NCBI GenBank assembly: GCA_007644065.1
Contig: VJWN01000007.1
Coordinates: 868,001 to 932,000 of the forward strand
Origin: Margaritispora aquatica
Lineage: Eukaryota; Ascomycota; Leotiomycetes; Helotiales; Discinellaceae
Direction: 5' to 3'
Length of the DNA stretch: 64,000 nucleotides
This document shows, piece by piece, positions 9,799-21,919 of this stretch; the first letter of the stretch is position 1, and every line of letters begins with the position of its first letter. Both the position numbers and the translations under genes were made by a program. The notes beneath the pieces were generated by a model that did no database searches, was not told the origin of the DNA, and saw only the letters and a list, made by a program, of their open reading frames with translations.

Positions 9799-11576
9799 AT
9801 GACTTTCCACCATCATCTACACAGACGACACCCAAGGGTGTTCGAGGTGGTTGAAGAGATCCTTAACAAGCGTGAAGTTTCGACCATCTACGAAGTCGTC
9901 TACACCACCGCACCCGCGACCTTTGAAGGAGAAATCGGTGGATACACGACCTTGGGCGTGGAGATCACGGCGGCGGCTCAAAGTACGCCCTCTCCAGCAG
10001 CAGCACCCACACCGTCAACCGCACCCAAGCCAGCATCGAGCAACACTGCAGTCGCAGCTCCAGCCAAGTCTTCCGCACCCAACACTTCCAAGACAACTTT
10101 GGCAACTTCAGCCTCTTCTCTCCCGGCCTCTATCCAGTACTCGTCGACCACGATTCCTTCCTCGATTGCCATTGTTGCCGCCAGCGGAAAGGTCTCTTCG
10201 AGTGCCGCGTCAAGTCATGTGTCAGCCACGTCGAACTCGGCCGCATCAGCTGCGAACGCGTCGTCAAGCTCTAGTTCCACGGCGTCGGCCAGCTCTTCGT
10301 CTGAAGAATCCGGTGGCATGAGCACAGCAGGAAAGGCGGGATTGGCAATCGGTATTCTTCTCTTGCTGGGTGCGATCTTGGCTCTCGTCTTGGTCTGCAT
10401 CAAGAAGAAGCGCAAGGAAGCGAAGAATGAGCGTGCGGAGGATGAGAAGCATGAGTTTGCAAACATCGACCGTCATATGAGTACCCGAACGACCGCGACG
10501 ACAGCAACTGCTCCCCGTTTGTCTCTCCGACCTGTCACGCAATTCTTGCCCAACCTCACGGTCAAGCGTGCAAGCCGTGGTAATGATCTCCTGACTGTCA
10601 CAGAGAATGGAAAGGCTTGGGATATGGATCGTCCAACCACGGCATCATCACAAGCGAACAACCCAGAGAATCCATTCGGCAACCATGCGCAAACTCAACC
10701 AACTAACCAGGAGAATCCTTTCGGTAACCACGCAGAAACTATTCAACCTCTTTCCCCAATTGATGCTACAAATGCCAACGGTCCCGAGATTGTTCAAGAC
10801 ACAAACGTGAATGGTGAAATCATTGCCGGTGCTGCTGTAGGCGGTGCTGCTGCTGCTGCTGTCGCAACTGCTCCAGGTCTCAAACGTGGTGTTTCAAAGC
10901 GTGGAAATGCACCCAGCCCACTGGACTTCACCAAGTCTGGTCCGTTCATGGGTCCACCAAGTCCCGCCGGTACTGAATTCAGCATGTCATCCGAGGCTGG
11001 CAACAATACTTTCCAAAGTGGTACTTCGGCTGCAATTGCTGCTGCTGGAGGTCCCGCCAACACTGCTGTTCATCGTGTTCAACTTGACTTCAAACCATCC
11101 ATGGATGATGAACTTGAACTTCGTGCTGGTCAATTGATCCGTCTCTTGCATGAGTATGATGATGGATGGGTACGTGAAATTCTACCCCTCAGGTGATACC
11201 AGCTAACAAATCCTAGGCTCTCTGTATTCGTCTTGATCGTTCCCGTCAAGGTGTTGTTCCACGTACCTGTCTCTCAACTCGTCCTGTCAAGCCTCGCCCA
11301 CAACAAAATGGTCCTCGAGGTGGCTCTCCTAACATGCGTGGTCAAGGTCCTCCTCATGGCAACTTCCAAAGACCTATGACTCCCAACGGACCTCTCATGA
11401 CACCTACTGGCCCACTTCCATCTACCCCAGATGGTCGTCATCGTAGCCCACCACATTCGCAGCCAAACAGCCCACCAGACCATAGTCACATGAACTCAAC
11501 CTACGAAGATACCGATTCTCGCCAATACTCTCAATCTCCGGTAGGACGCAAGCCCGTTCCTGGTCAAGCACTCTAA
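9799..11576 (+). CDS. Single-pass membrane protein with C-terminal SH3 domain
   Basis: Exons are 9799-11169 and 11217-11576, with a 47-nt intron inside the SH3 domain; the product is 576 residues. The N-terminus is His/Arg-rich. It is followed by TIYEVVYTTAPATFEGEIGG and a long Ser/Ala/Thr-rich stalk likely to be O-mannosylated. One transmembrane segment (GLAIGILLLLGAILALVLVC, about residues 183-202) is followed by a KKKRK stop-transfer signal. The cytoplasmic part has two ENPFGNHA-type repeats and an Ala-rich patch. An SH3 domain begins at about residue 430 (VQLDFKPSMDDELELRAGQ), continues across the splice to DDGWALCIRLD, and ends GVVPRTCLS. A Pro-rich tail follows. The layout resembles Fus1/Sho1-type surface proteins that tether signalling or actin factors, but orthology is not claimed. 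No classical N-terminal signal peptide is evident. Confidence 0.85.
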
Positions 11577-12535
11577 GATAGATCATGAATCCACTTGTTT
11601 TTGGGACTTGCTAGCGATACAAAGGGATACGACAATGGCGTAATTGGGGCGGCGGAAATGTTATGATCAAACGATGAATGGTTACCCTTTTTCTTGGGTT
11701 TGTGCTCTCTGTAAAGACTTGCGATTCTTTTTTCTTTTGTTTTATTCGAACACGCGTCAATTATGTGCGGAAAGAGGGGCTGGCAAGATACACACGTTGC
11801 CATACCAGTAATGTGTATTCGATGATATCCTCGCAATTCTCTTCTTTTGAGCTGGGTTGTTGGACTGATGGTCTGCGCCAGCTTTCATGCGCATTCGTGT
11901 GCATTTTTGCTTTTTCTGAAAGTTGCTGGACATGGATTGCCTCTGGAATAGGAAAGAGACTTTTAGGTCTGGATTTTTTTTCTTTTGAATGCAATGATGG
12001 ATGGTTAGTTGAAGTGGTTTAGAGCTGTGTGGCAATGGCTCAGCATGGGCATGGAATACATGGACTTGCTTGCTTGGTTGGCTAAGGTAGCTGCGCTGGG
12101 TGGCGGCGAGCTGTGTGGTGTGATGTGGTTCGGTGTGGTATGGTGGAGCGAGAGGAAGGAGGTGTGTGTGTGTATGTGTAGATAGGAGTGCAGTGGTGGT
12201 AGGCACATGAATGAAAAAATACCCTAAAACCCCAAATCTCTCTTGCTGCTGGTGATGTGCAAGCTGGCTGCCTGGGCTGGGCCAGACCTATAGTATATTT
12301 AGTGATTGTTCCATCATTTCGAATCGTATAGACTACCTTCGGTTCGGTCTCCTTTTAAGTCACTTATGGATTTCGTTTCATTTACTTGGATGTTCCTCCC
12401 TCTCTCTCCACCTCTGTCTATATATCTCTCCTCAGCTTTCTTTCTTTCTTTCCTAACCACAGGTATTCCAGGTATATTCCAGCTGTTGTCCATGGATGTA
12501 TGCATACGTACATACGTACCTTGAGATTACATGTC

Positions 12536-12623
12536 GTGAAAGTTGTGAGAGTCGTGAGAGTCGTGAGAGTCGTGAGAGTCGTGAGAGTCGTGAGAGTCGT
12601 GAGTCGTGAGAGTCGTGAGAGAG
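12536..12623. repeat. Minisatellite, 9-bp unit GTGAGAGTC
   Basis: About nine head-to-tail copies of a 9-bp unit occur, with two shortened or variant copies. There are no spacers, so this is not a CRISPR array. Copy number is likely to vary between strains. Confidence 0.9.
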
Positions 12624-12765
12624 ACTATTAGGAGGAAGGGGGGAAGGGAGAAGGGGGGAGGGAAAGAGAGAGAAGGGAGAAGAGGATTCTATTGTATAAG
12701 AGTCGTGGTGGTGGTAGTGGTGGTGTAGTGGGGGCAGGTTTGGATAATGTCTATACTGGCGTGTC

Positions 12766-12795
12766 TATGCTATGCTATGCTATGCTATGCTATGC
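12766..12795. repeat. (TATGC)6 microsatellite
   Basis: Six exact tandem copies of TATGC. Confidence 0.95.
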
Positions 12796-13553
12796 TGCGG
12801 TATTCCACCATTTCTTTTCTGGTATACTTATATATGTATATCGCGAGATTGCTTGATGGTAAGGTAAAGAGTAGTGATACGTGGTCTTGCGAAGTGATAG
12901 TAGGATTGTGTCTGTTTGGCTGGCCTTTGGCGCTTGATTGCATGGATACCGAGCTCTGTTTGTGTAGCCATGTCTGGAGAGTGTGGACTCTTACGTAGCA
13001 CCTGCTCAATTGGAGGGATTAGGCAGTAGAGATATAGCGCAGTGGGTCAATGTGTGCGTGTGCATGTGTGTGTATTCCAATCTTATTATTCTCAACCTTC
13101 ATGGACCTGTCCGTACAGAAATCTCAAATTGAGAGAGCAGAGCAAAGTTTTATCGCAAGAGCTAAAGACATTGCATCCATATCGGCTGAATACCGCCGTA
13201 CTCATTAAAAGCTTTCCACAATCGGTATTGCCATCACCCGCCCTCTCCTATGTAATACCATTTGATCCATGCAATAGATTCTCTGTTGAGACACGTCAAC
13301 TTGGGGTCATTTTCACCATTGAATGACAGAGAGCTCACCTCATACGAGCAGCTCTCTTCCGTGCTAGAATTCGTCGACTATGCCATTTTCTGCCTTGCGG
13401 AGTCCTTGCCCTTCGTCTCAAGCTGCACTTCCACATGCTTGTTTTATACGTTTCAGTTGCTCGCTAAGTTGATCCCACATAATTCTCACATTGACACAAG
13501 CTGACATCTCGTTGCGTCCCAACTCAAATTTCCGTGAGGAGATGCGTGCTTTA

Positions 13554-15516
13554 TCAGCTAATGATGATATCAACCAGCTCCTTTTCGTCTTCAGGCCAGA
13601 ATTCCCCATCCGCCATTCCATACACATAGCACGGTCCGATCAATTCATATGTGTCTCCCTTTGCACGAGCCAACATAGGCAGTGGGACTCCGGCAATGAG
13701 GAGCACCGCATCTCCATCTCGCATAGATGCAAGACCTTTTCCAAGGTGTCCCGAAGCCGTTTTGAAGAGACGCATACCGATCATATTCAACATGCTGTTG
13801 AGCTCCCACTTCCCCGCACCCACACCCGTCTGCTCTTCAACATCCTTCTGGATTGCAGTTTCTGAGCTAGACTTGGACTCCAGCAGCTTCCTACTGGTCG
13901 GGGCTTTAGTCACACGCAATGTAGAGCGCTGGGTGACTGGCACAGGGCCTCTCGGAAACAGCGACTCGATGCAGTTGAGGAAGTTCGTTTTTTCTTCCAC
14001 ATCCTGTTCCTGATCGAGAGTCGCAGTCGCTCGATTCTCAAGCGTGCAGAACAAAACATCCTCCCATGCTTCTTCCATCGGATAAGGCTGTAAGTCTTTG
14101 GTAAAAGTCACCCATTCTTTCAACACATCTCGAAATCGTGAAACGACCTCCTTTTGAGGCACATTATCAATGACATCGAGCACCTGTCCAGTAAAACTCT
14201 CGGCGATAGTGCTTACGAGAATGCCACGTACACCTAGGAGATTTCCTTGCTCTGGGAACCAGAAAGATGCTTTGGAGGTTTTGCTGGCATTGAACACAGC
14301 GATCGAGAACTCGCTTGCGATGGTTGAGAAGCCATATATTACAGACACGCTCCAATTGGGGACCCAGGACGGGAAAGGGGTGGGCTCGTTGTCCCTGGCC
14401 ACTTCAAGGAATACAATTAAGCTTTTGTCATGCTCAATTGCGGCCTTGGTAGCTTCCGTGTAAATGATCTCAATTGGATCTTCGTAACAAGGTGAGGGCA
14501 TGCTGACGTCCAGAATCTTGAGGATTCCATACAATCCAAAGACTTTATCTTTTGGATCAGTCGCTCCCATTCGCCGAGTGTATGCAAGCAGATCCGTGAA
14601 AGTGTCAGGCTCCTCCGAGCCCTCACCTGAGAGCTGATCTCGCAAAGGGCTGAAGAATCCTTCATATGTGAGAAATGCCATAGACTCAATCATGAACTTG
14701 GCGATATCCACCTGACCTAGCTTAACGCGATTCTTTCCAAGAATCTCCTCGATGGCACTCAGTGCAGAAAAGAATGACCTGGTGTTCATGGAAGCACCAC
14801 CACATACGAAAGTGGCGTCGTTGCTGAGAATGTATTCCTGCACGGTCCAGGCCCTGCCAAACCATGATCTTGAAGTTATAGAGGACAGAATCTCAAATGA
14901 GGAGCGATTATTATGCTCAAACTTCTTGACCTTGGCTATTTTTGTCGTTAAATCTGACCAATTGTGGGATTTCGAAAGACGAACCTTTGATCGATAAGTT
15001 TTTCAACTTCATCAGAGGCCGATGAAACTGTGCCAGGATTCGATTCTCGCTCGTTTTGATCTTTTGATAGGATATCAACAAGGATAAGAAAGCGTCCGAC
15101 AGCTCGGTGCTCTCACCAAGCCAAATCAAGACCATCTTAGCTTTTGAATATACATCACCCATGAGTTGGACTTGTTGTTCGCGTTCTTCGATACATGTCT
15201 GATCGATACAGATCGAGTCGATCCAGAGAAGCCGCGGTTTGAACTTCTCACGCAATCGTCGAAGGGCATCACGACAATTCTTCGTTATCAGTAATTGAGA
15301 GCCGTAACATAAGACGGGACATCCCAAGGTTTGGGACTCCCAAGAATATGATAATGCTTCATAGTCGCGGATGCCGTCAAGCGACACCTCTTCGAGCGTG
15401 ATATGGATTGGAGATTTAAAGGTCAAAGATGGCTGGAGGGACAGGAGTCGGATTGAGTGGTTCCCCGCAATTGGTGTGTGTTTATACGCGTTATACTTTC
15501 GTTGTGTCTTTGTCAT
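13554..15516 (-). CDS. HET-domain (heterokaryon incompatibility) protein
   Basis: Exons are 15516-14985 and 14935-13554, separated by a 49-nt intron; the product is 637 residues. The three HET blocks are clear. DYEALSYSWES lies at about residue 52, RLLWIDSICIDQ is followed by EEREQQVQLMGDVYSKAK near 120, and SWFGRAWTVQEYIL comes just after the splice. Joining the exons restores SRSWFGRAWTVQE in frame. The C-terminal two thirds has DPKDKVFGLYGIL and ends in the RLFKTASGHLGKG segment seen in many HET proteins. HET domains, remotely TIR-like, trigger cell death when unlike hyphae fuse. Specificity determinants are normally outside the HET block and cannot be read here. The start is the first ATG before the HET block. 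A three-TM gene lies upstream on the same strand. Confidence 0.88.
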
Positions 15517-16103
15517 AATGATACGAGATAATGCAAATAGCACATCTTTTCGTCTAGATGAGATGTTTGAGATGATGAGAGTGTGAGATTGGTGAAATTT
15601 CTAGGACGGATCGGGCTGAAGACGCCACCATCGGATTAGTTGCCCTTTCGGTATGCATCGTCATATTCATAGCTAATTGAGACATAAGGCAATGAAACTA
15701 AGTTGCTATCTTCTATTTGGATGTAAGAAAATTGAAGAGAACGCAGGGATATATTAAGAAGGAGATAATTTAAGCTCAGACAGAGGAAGCCATCAATCAG
15801 AGCATGTCATGTGATTCCTTCTCCCCAGAGTGTCACATGATCGGATATGGCCTTTGTCTGTAATTTGTAGTTAAGTGACGATAGATACGAATTGTAGCAC
15901 TGAGTAAGTTTTGAAGCAAGTACTATTAGTTAGTTCGTAGAACTTTAATTGTTCAAACACTTTGTGAGTTTTTCTTGGGCATATTTCAAAGGCCAATTCA
16001 TCCCAAGTACATCACCAATGAACAGGGATAAGTTTTTTCAGTCCCAAGACTAATTCCATTTTCAATCCACTGTAGGGAAAATTCAAACTCTGGATACAAA
16101 TGT
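15517..16103. other. Intergenic, upstream of the HET gene
   Basis: These 587 AT-rich bases hold the HET promoter and the 3' end of the membrane-protein gene. No ORF or repeat is supported. Confidence 0.4.
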
Positions 16104-16895
16104 TCAAACCATTTCCTCTGCAAGCACAGTCCCCCGACCGCGAAACCTGTCTCTCCTTTTGGCCAAAATCAAGTCTAATTCCGTTGACTCACAGTGCCTG
16201 TCAACTGCCAAATAAAACCAACCGAAGATCGTGTATTTGAAAATCACAACCATCAAGAAAGTCCAGAAGCCTTTGACAGGACTGTCTCCATCTCCTCGGG
16301 CCCTTTCCAAGTCCTTTTCCTTCTCTGAAGACCATACTTGGCGCATTGTTGGCCAATGCCCATTTCGATATCGTAGAACACTAGCATATATGATTGGATA
16401 GATGTTTAAGAAGAACAGTAACCACACGACTAGCAGAGAATCAAATGCTGTCCGAAGTGAAAACTCAGCTACAACAGTGGCGAACTCTGCGCGGAAATGA
16501 CCGAAAGACAAACAGAATATGACCATAAATATAGTCCAAGAAGTGAGACCATCATACTTCGACATGGAGTATGGAAAGTTCTGGCGATAGGCTTGATGTT
16601 GTGTTATTGATTCGTTGCCGAAGTGAGGTGGAAAGAAATAGAAAATTGAGCTTGGGTGTATCTGAGAATCTATACAAACATGGATGTCAGATTCGGATAT
16701 CAATTTAGCGCAAGCACCAGACTTACCGCTCCTATCTAATTCCTGCTTCAACATAGCAATCTTGATTCGCATCTCTTTCACAGCATCCTCATTATCAAGG
16801 TTTGATTTGACGATCTTGGGAATTTCGAGATCCGCCATGACAGTTTCGCTTTTGGTCTCAGTATCGACCTTTTTGTATGTTGACTGAGGATCCAT
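16104..16895 (-). CDS. Three-TM hypothetical membrane protein
   Basis: I do not recognise the family. Exons are likely 16895-16727 and 16669-16104, giving 244 residues. The 57-nt intron (GTAAGT...TATAG) is a multiple of three and contains no stop, so an unspliced form of 263 residues is also possible. The N-terminus is charged and helical (NEDAVKEMRIKIAMLKQELD), suggesting a short coiled coil. Three hydrophobic segments follow: WTIFMVIFCLSFGHF, LLVVWLLFFLNIYPIIYASV and FWTFLMVVIFKYTIFGWFYL. A charged loop (EKEKDLERARGDGD) separates the last two, and a basic C-terminus ends the chain. It is upstream of the HET gene on the same strand, 587 bp apart; whether the two work together is unknown. Confidence 0.6.
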   Translation of the reverse strand: MDPQSTYKKVDTETKSETVMADLEIPKIVKSNLDNEDAVKEMRIKIAMLKQELDRSGKSGACAKLISESDIHVCIDSQIHPSSIFYFFPPHFGNESITQHQAYRQNFPYSMSKYDGLTSWTIFMVIFCLSFGHFRAEFATVVAEFSLRTAFDSLLVVWLLFFLNIYPIIYASVLRYRNGHWPTMRQVWSSEKEKDLERARGDGDSPVKGFWTFLMVVIFKYTIFGWFYLAVDRHCESTELDLILAKRRDRFRGRGTVLAEEMV

Positions 16896-19731
16896 CTTAT
16901 TGAATGGGAGATGGAGAAAAGTTGTAAAGATGAGAATCTGAGACTGAAGGACGAAAGTCGATTTGAGTCATGAATGAAATATACCGAGAGAGCTCCGCCA
17001 CTATCACCAACTCAAAGGATTGCGTTTTGCGGCAGGGCTGTGGCACAGCGAGATAGATGCTCGCATGCTGGTGTTTCAATCCCTGTGACAGACTGGGCAC
17101 TCCGCAATTCTGGAGAACCAGTAGGCGAGAAGAAGGAAGATCTTAGACGACTTAAATAGTAGTCGTTTGTAATTGTACACAGGTTGCGAGGTCATCGAAA
17201 GCTCAGAACTTAGTCTTGGTGGGTTCATGTTCATTCTTGTTCTTAACCACAAATTCGAGATTCGAATGCTCATGCGCCAACCACCAATTTCTACAGATGC
17301 GAGTATCGTTATGAGTCATAGTGCTATTTACATCTTTTTGTTGTCTTTGGTTGGAAGAGAGAGGCCGGGTGCAGCGATCTGTTTCTCGCTAAATAAAAAG
17401 CAACTTATCTTAAAGGCAGAGAAAGTCTATGGTATGACCACTTCGAAGCTCGTGCACGATCCTATTAAAGACTGTTAGAGCCTCTGATAGCCAAAATTCT
17501 TGTGATTACATTGGAAATTCCAACGTATTCAGTTTTTTGAGTGTTTTGTATTGCGAAGAAAATGACTCGCTTAATTCTCACCCCACCATTACCACACCAG
17601 CACAGCGTCGAGGACTAGCCTTCCTTCAGGGAGCTTTAAGTTTCAATCTTAATGCGTCTGTCGACTAAAGTCCCAATGTAGTTGCGTATAGAGTACCGAC
17701 TACGGCCAAGACATTTTTCAGCGGCTCCCTGTCTACTGTACACTGTTCACTTTTGTCTTCGTCCCATCCTTTAAACTTCCTTTGCAACTACCAGCTCAAC
17801 GTCAAAGCTAAGTAGCATCACACTCGATGATTCAAAAGGCTACCTCGGACAGAATTTACTGAAAGTGAACTCACAGTCCAAATGAAGAACAACAAGAAAG
17901 CGAACTGACACCTCCAAGTTCCCAAATACTCAAGTTTTAATCAACGAGGTGGGTATAAAAGCACCGCAATCACTTTACAGTATTATCTTGCTAAGAAGCA
18001 CAATATCAAGACCTTGAATCCATTACGCCTCCTGCACAGCTAGTTCTATAGGAGGAAGAGAACCATTAATTTCGTGATCAACCTGACTCGAAATGCAAAC
18101 AAAATTTCGATAAATCCGAAATCCACGTCACGTTTGTAGGAGCGACGTCATGCTCAGCTACATCTATGTAACAACAAAATTTGACTTGACGGTGAAATTC
18201 GAACATGACAGCAAGTGACCACATGTTCAATCAACATTGACAGCAGTGGCAAGCGGAAGCATCATCGGCAACGAACCACAAACAAAGACAGCGATACGAT
18301 AAGTTACGCCGTGAATCCGGCAGATTCTCTTTCAAGTTGTTATCATATCCATAGTATTTCATGTGAGAGTTCAGCTGAGCTAATGATTGTGGCGAGATTT
18401 TAGAGCTTGGCGCAACTTTATGTTCCTCTTAATTTTCGACTTTTTGTTGAAGTTATATTTGCGCATACCTCGTTGAGAGCTCGAGGTATATATACACCTC
18501 CACCATCAGGCCAGGGCATCAACCCTCACACCACATAGGCCAAAGGTTATATCTCTTGATTTATTCCCCTCCACCCATGCAGTCAACCTTACCCACACAA
18601 CCCCATTTGACCCAAATAAGCACCCTCGCCTAGCATCTCACCAACTCAGCGTCTCCACCTCATTCACCGCACACCGACATAAACAACCACCACAAAAATA
18701 GCCAGTCAACACCGGTATAAAAACCAAACCGAAACAACACATAAACACCATGTAGGCAGGAATGTAGCCATGCGAGATATATGCGCGACTCAACTAAAGA
18801 AGTAGCTCGGTGTTTTGACGTTCGATAGCGTTCCTATTCATATGTAGAGATCAAACTCACCTACCTCACATAAATCTACAAGCCACCCAATTCCTCACCC
18901 TTCTTCTTCTTCTTCTTCTTCTTCTTCGAGTCCAACAATGACTTGACAGCAAGAACCCCTCCCCGCACGCTCAACGACAACAATAGTTCGAAACATATCC
19001 AACTTTGAATGCAACTCACAAAGCCATCACTTACCACAATCCATTACCCAGAACCACTATTATAGCCGCCCAGACGCACAATCCAAACCCCAAGGATCTG
19101 AACCCTTCAATATGCTCGACTTCAGAAATGTTCGGATGAGACACAGCACTCTTCGTGTGAGAAATTCGTACCAAATAAGCGAGATAACAGTACATGGCTG
19201 TAGGCCGAACGGTTGGAGATCGAAACAGTTATGTATTTACAGAGCAATTTGTCGCGAGAATCCCACACAGTGTCAATCTTCGGATTGCTGTATTGAATTG
19301 TACTTCGTTAAGGACAGGAGTCGAATACTCCAAACACGACAGAGTGCTTTGGTGGTGGGTATCCATGAATTGTTTGAAGAAATGACGTTTTCATTTCGAT
19401 ATACATATCTTCTAAACGTATCAAGCCTTCGGTGTCAGCAAGTAAAATTGCCTCAAATCATCAATAACCTATACATGAAAGCAATATAGCAATGCTTCAT
19501 GCTCGCGCCCTAAGAGGCTTCGAGAGCTATGACACACAACAACGATTCGTAAAACATATCGCTCTCCATCAAAAATACAGCAAAAAGCAACAAAGCAACA
19601 ATCAAAAACCCATGGGTATCAACCTAAAACCTTCTATGTCATCTCAGAAGAGATAGAAGCCAAGTCCCAAAGCATTCCTTAACACCAAACACCACTTTAT
19701 CATATTCCATCTTCTTTCATATATCTCATGT
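16896..19731. other. Gene-poor region
   Basis: About 2.8 kb without a supported gene. Open frames such as 19112-19489 lack recognisable domains. A TATA-like GTATAAAAG lies near 17951 and TATATATA near 18489, each followed by C/A-rich leader-like DNA (notably 18500-18760) but by no long ORF. A non-coding transcript or a gene of very small exons is possible. A TTC microsatellite sits at 18901. Confidence 0.4.
18901..18927. repeat. (TTC)9 microsatellite
   Basis: An uninterrupted TTC run of 27 bp in intergenic DNA. Confidence 0.9.
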
Positions 19732-21919
19732 TCACATTTTCGGCGCAATCGTAAGCACAACCCATCTCGACCGTCCCTCTTCATCCTTCAGTGGTGTCCA
19801 ATGGCTCACGTACTTCTCCTCCACTCTCTTCAAGCCCTCTTTATCCGTGCCAAACCAATTGTTGCCCTTCCTTTGCTCAATACCAGTCAAGAGACCCATC
19901 TCAACGCTGACAGCTTTCCCAGCTCGTAATTCCCTTTTCACAGTCTCTCTGTATGTTTTCTGCGTACTAGTTGAAGATGACGAGTGTTCAGAGAGTACTC
20001 TGAATATGTCTTTGTTGAAGATTGGGGTAATGGCGCCGTTTGGAAGATTGAGACATAGCATGTCGATAACGCCTAACGAAAAGTGCTGGATCGTCAGAGC
20101 AGAAGTTGCGGGATTGAAAGACATAACTATATACTAGTTCGTATTAGTCTTTGATTCTAGGGTTAAGATGTTAAAGCTTACCTTCGAGTAAGCTGTGTAG
20201 AAAGCCTCGACCTGTGTCTTGAAATTCATCCTGCCCACTCTGCTTAGGAGTTCCTGCTCCATGCCGACCTCGTCGCGTACATTCAGCTTAGGTTTTTGAG
20301 GGTTGTATTTCTTGTAGCTCTTGAAGAACGCACTCTTTGGTTTCGGCTGTTGTGCATTCATGGAAAGAGGACTCCGAACAGTCTGGCGCATAGCGTCAAT
20401 TTGATCTAGCTCGTCATCGTTCACGCTCAATATCCGCAGTACATCAGTGCAAGAGTGGACCGTCGTACTGCAGTTAATTTGACCACCAAGAAAGAAGGAC
20501 ACTTCGCCATGCTCGTTGAATAGTGGTGCTACATATAACAAGTTCCAGAAAGGGTCACCATTCTTGCGATAATTCAGAAGTAGCTCCACTGTTTCCTCAC
20601 ATGCGTCGATTGATGTCCTCAGTCGCTTTACAGCGTCATGATCGGTCAGGTCTCCTTGGAGGAATCGACAATTACGAGGGACAATCTCCTTCCTGCTATA
20701 TCCTGTCACCAATACGAATCCATCTGAAGCACTGCAAATAGTTAGTACCGCATGCTTGAAGGGTTATCAAAGCTAAACAGCGCTCGCAGCAAGCGTAGCA
20801 CAAGTATTAACCAGAGAAATATGATCTCGTTCTCATCTAAATAGTTCCACACCCCTGAAATGAAAAAAGGAAGTCGTACAATGTAATGGGATTATCGGCA
20901 ATCGCTGGATCGGTCAGACAAAAACAGTCGCCTAGACCTTGAAATCTCTCTCTTTGAGTCGCAAGTGCTGTGGTAGCTTGTGTGGTGATTTGATGCTTGA
21001 CGAATCTTGGATAAGTGTCAGCAGCAAGCATATTTTCAATGTGTACCTGAGCATCAACGAAGATAGTCTCAATGCTAGGTAGGACATTCTGAGCAGTGTG
21101 TTTGACATTAGCTGAAATTTCCTTCCGTATTGCAGATGTTATGTTAATCTCCTTGGATGCATCTGGAGCAGTGTAGCTTGAGTGAATGTCACCCAGTGTA
21201 CGCTGCAATTCATCTACGAGCCGGTGGAACTTTTCCACCTTTTGCAAGTTAGCTAAATTTTCGAAATTGCGGAACAAAGTATCTGGCTATCTCCTTGGCT
21301 CTCTCCTGCGCCTACCCACCTTGTGCAAAAACTCCATATTTTCACCACATGCCCTGCTCTGACAGAAACGCAGAAAGCGATGTGCCGTGGTTGGGTTATG
21401 TAAAACTACCTGGAAGACTTCCGGGCTAAAGAAATCGGTCATGAAGCTGCGATTAACGTTGGCATTGCTAGCATCAGCAACATTTGCGTTTGGAACACTT
21501 CCATTTCGTGAAGCTAAAGGTTTGCTTCGAGGAGCTTCCTCTTCATTGCCTCGCGGCCGCGGATATCTAGCCAAAGAATTGGTTCTCCCGTTCGGTCCAG
21601 CCGAGGTTTGTGTCCTCCGCTCCTCAATCGAAGTATACGATGGCGCCGTACTACTTCCACGCAAGCTCATTGACCTGTCTGTACCAAAGGACGGTAATGG
21701 AGCAGTCCTATTGTAAGAAATGGGAATTGGAGCAGGTGCAGGTGCATTCTCTCGACTACGTGTGCCTAAAAGTTTGTACTCTGGTGGATAGTAATCTGGT
21801 GAGGTTGTAGGTACAGAGCGGTCATTCTGGATGACCTCGTCGACGGCAGGAGGCGTGGGAAACGAGGGGAAAGGCATATCGACTGTGAGGTCGAGCTTCA
21901 AATGAGGAAGAACAGACAT
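19732..21919 (-). CDS. RGS-LOV blue-light receptor (BcLOV4-like)
   Basis: Exons are 21919-21320, 21238-20880, 20731-20182 and 20133-19732; the product is 636 residues. The start at 21919 is in excellent context (GCCGCCATGTCTG); an in-frame ATG at 22009 would add 30 residues. An RGS domain begins near residue 165 (FFSPEVFQVVLHNP; ACGENMEFLHKVEKFHRLVD across the first splice). A helical linker follows. The LOV domain, about residues 310-420, begins at PAIADNPITFASDGFVLVTG. It contains PRNCRFLQG with the photoadduct cysteine near 341, then NYRKNGDPFWN and FFLGGQINCS, the flavin-contact residues. The usual first Gly of GXNCRFLQ is Pro here. The C-terminal 130 residues look PAS-like (ALTIQHFSLGVIDMLCLNLP; YVSHWTPLKDEEGRSRWVVL). 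This matches the RGS-LOV-DUF order of Botrytis BcLOV4, whose light-driven membrane binding is established. By inference it tunes G-alpha signalling in blue light. Confidence 0.88.

Larger units (their letters stand above)
11577..13553. other. Intergenic with minisatellite and microsatellite
   Basis: About 2 kb between convergent genes. No supported ORF was found; open frames are interrupted, low-complexity or lack homology. The visible structure is a GT-rich run near 12161-12176, the GTGAGAGTC minisatellite, GA/GGA-rich DNA (12630-12680) and the TATGC pentamer array. Confidence 0.5.

Noticed and set aside
12536..12623. Possible CRISPR-like array
   Set aside because: The units are 9 bp, head to tail and without spacers, in a fungal genome. 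It is a minisatellite.
17032..17095. tRNA-like stretch with a TGGCACAG box-A-like and GTTTCAATCC box-B-like sequence
   Set aside because: It is only about 64 nt long. The acceptor stem pairs imperfectly and no clear anticodon arm could be drawn.
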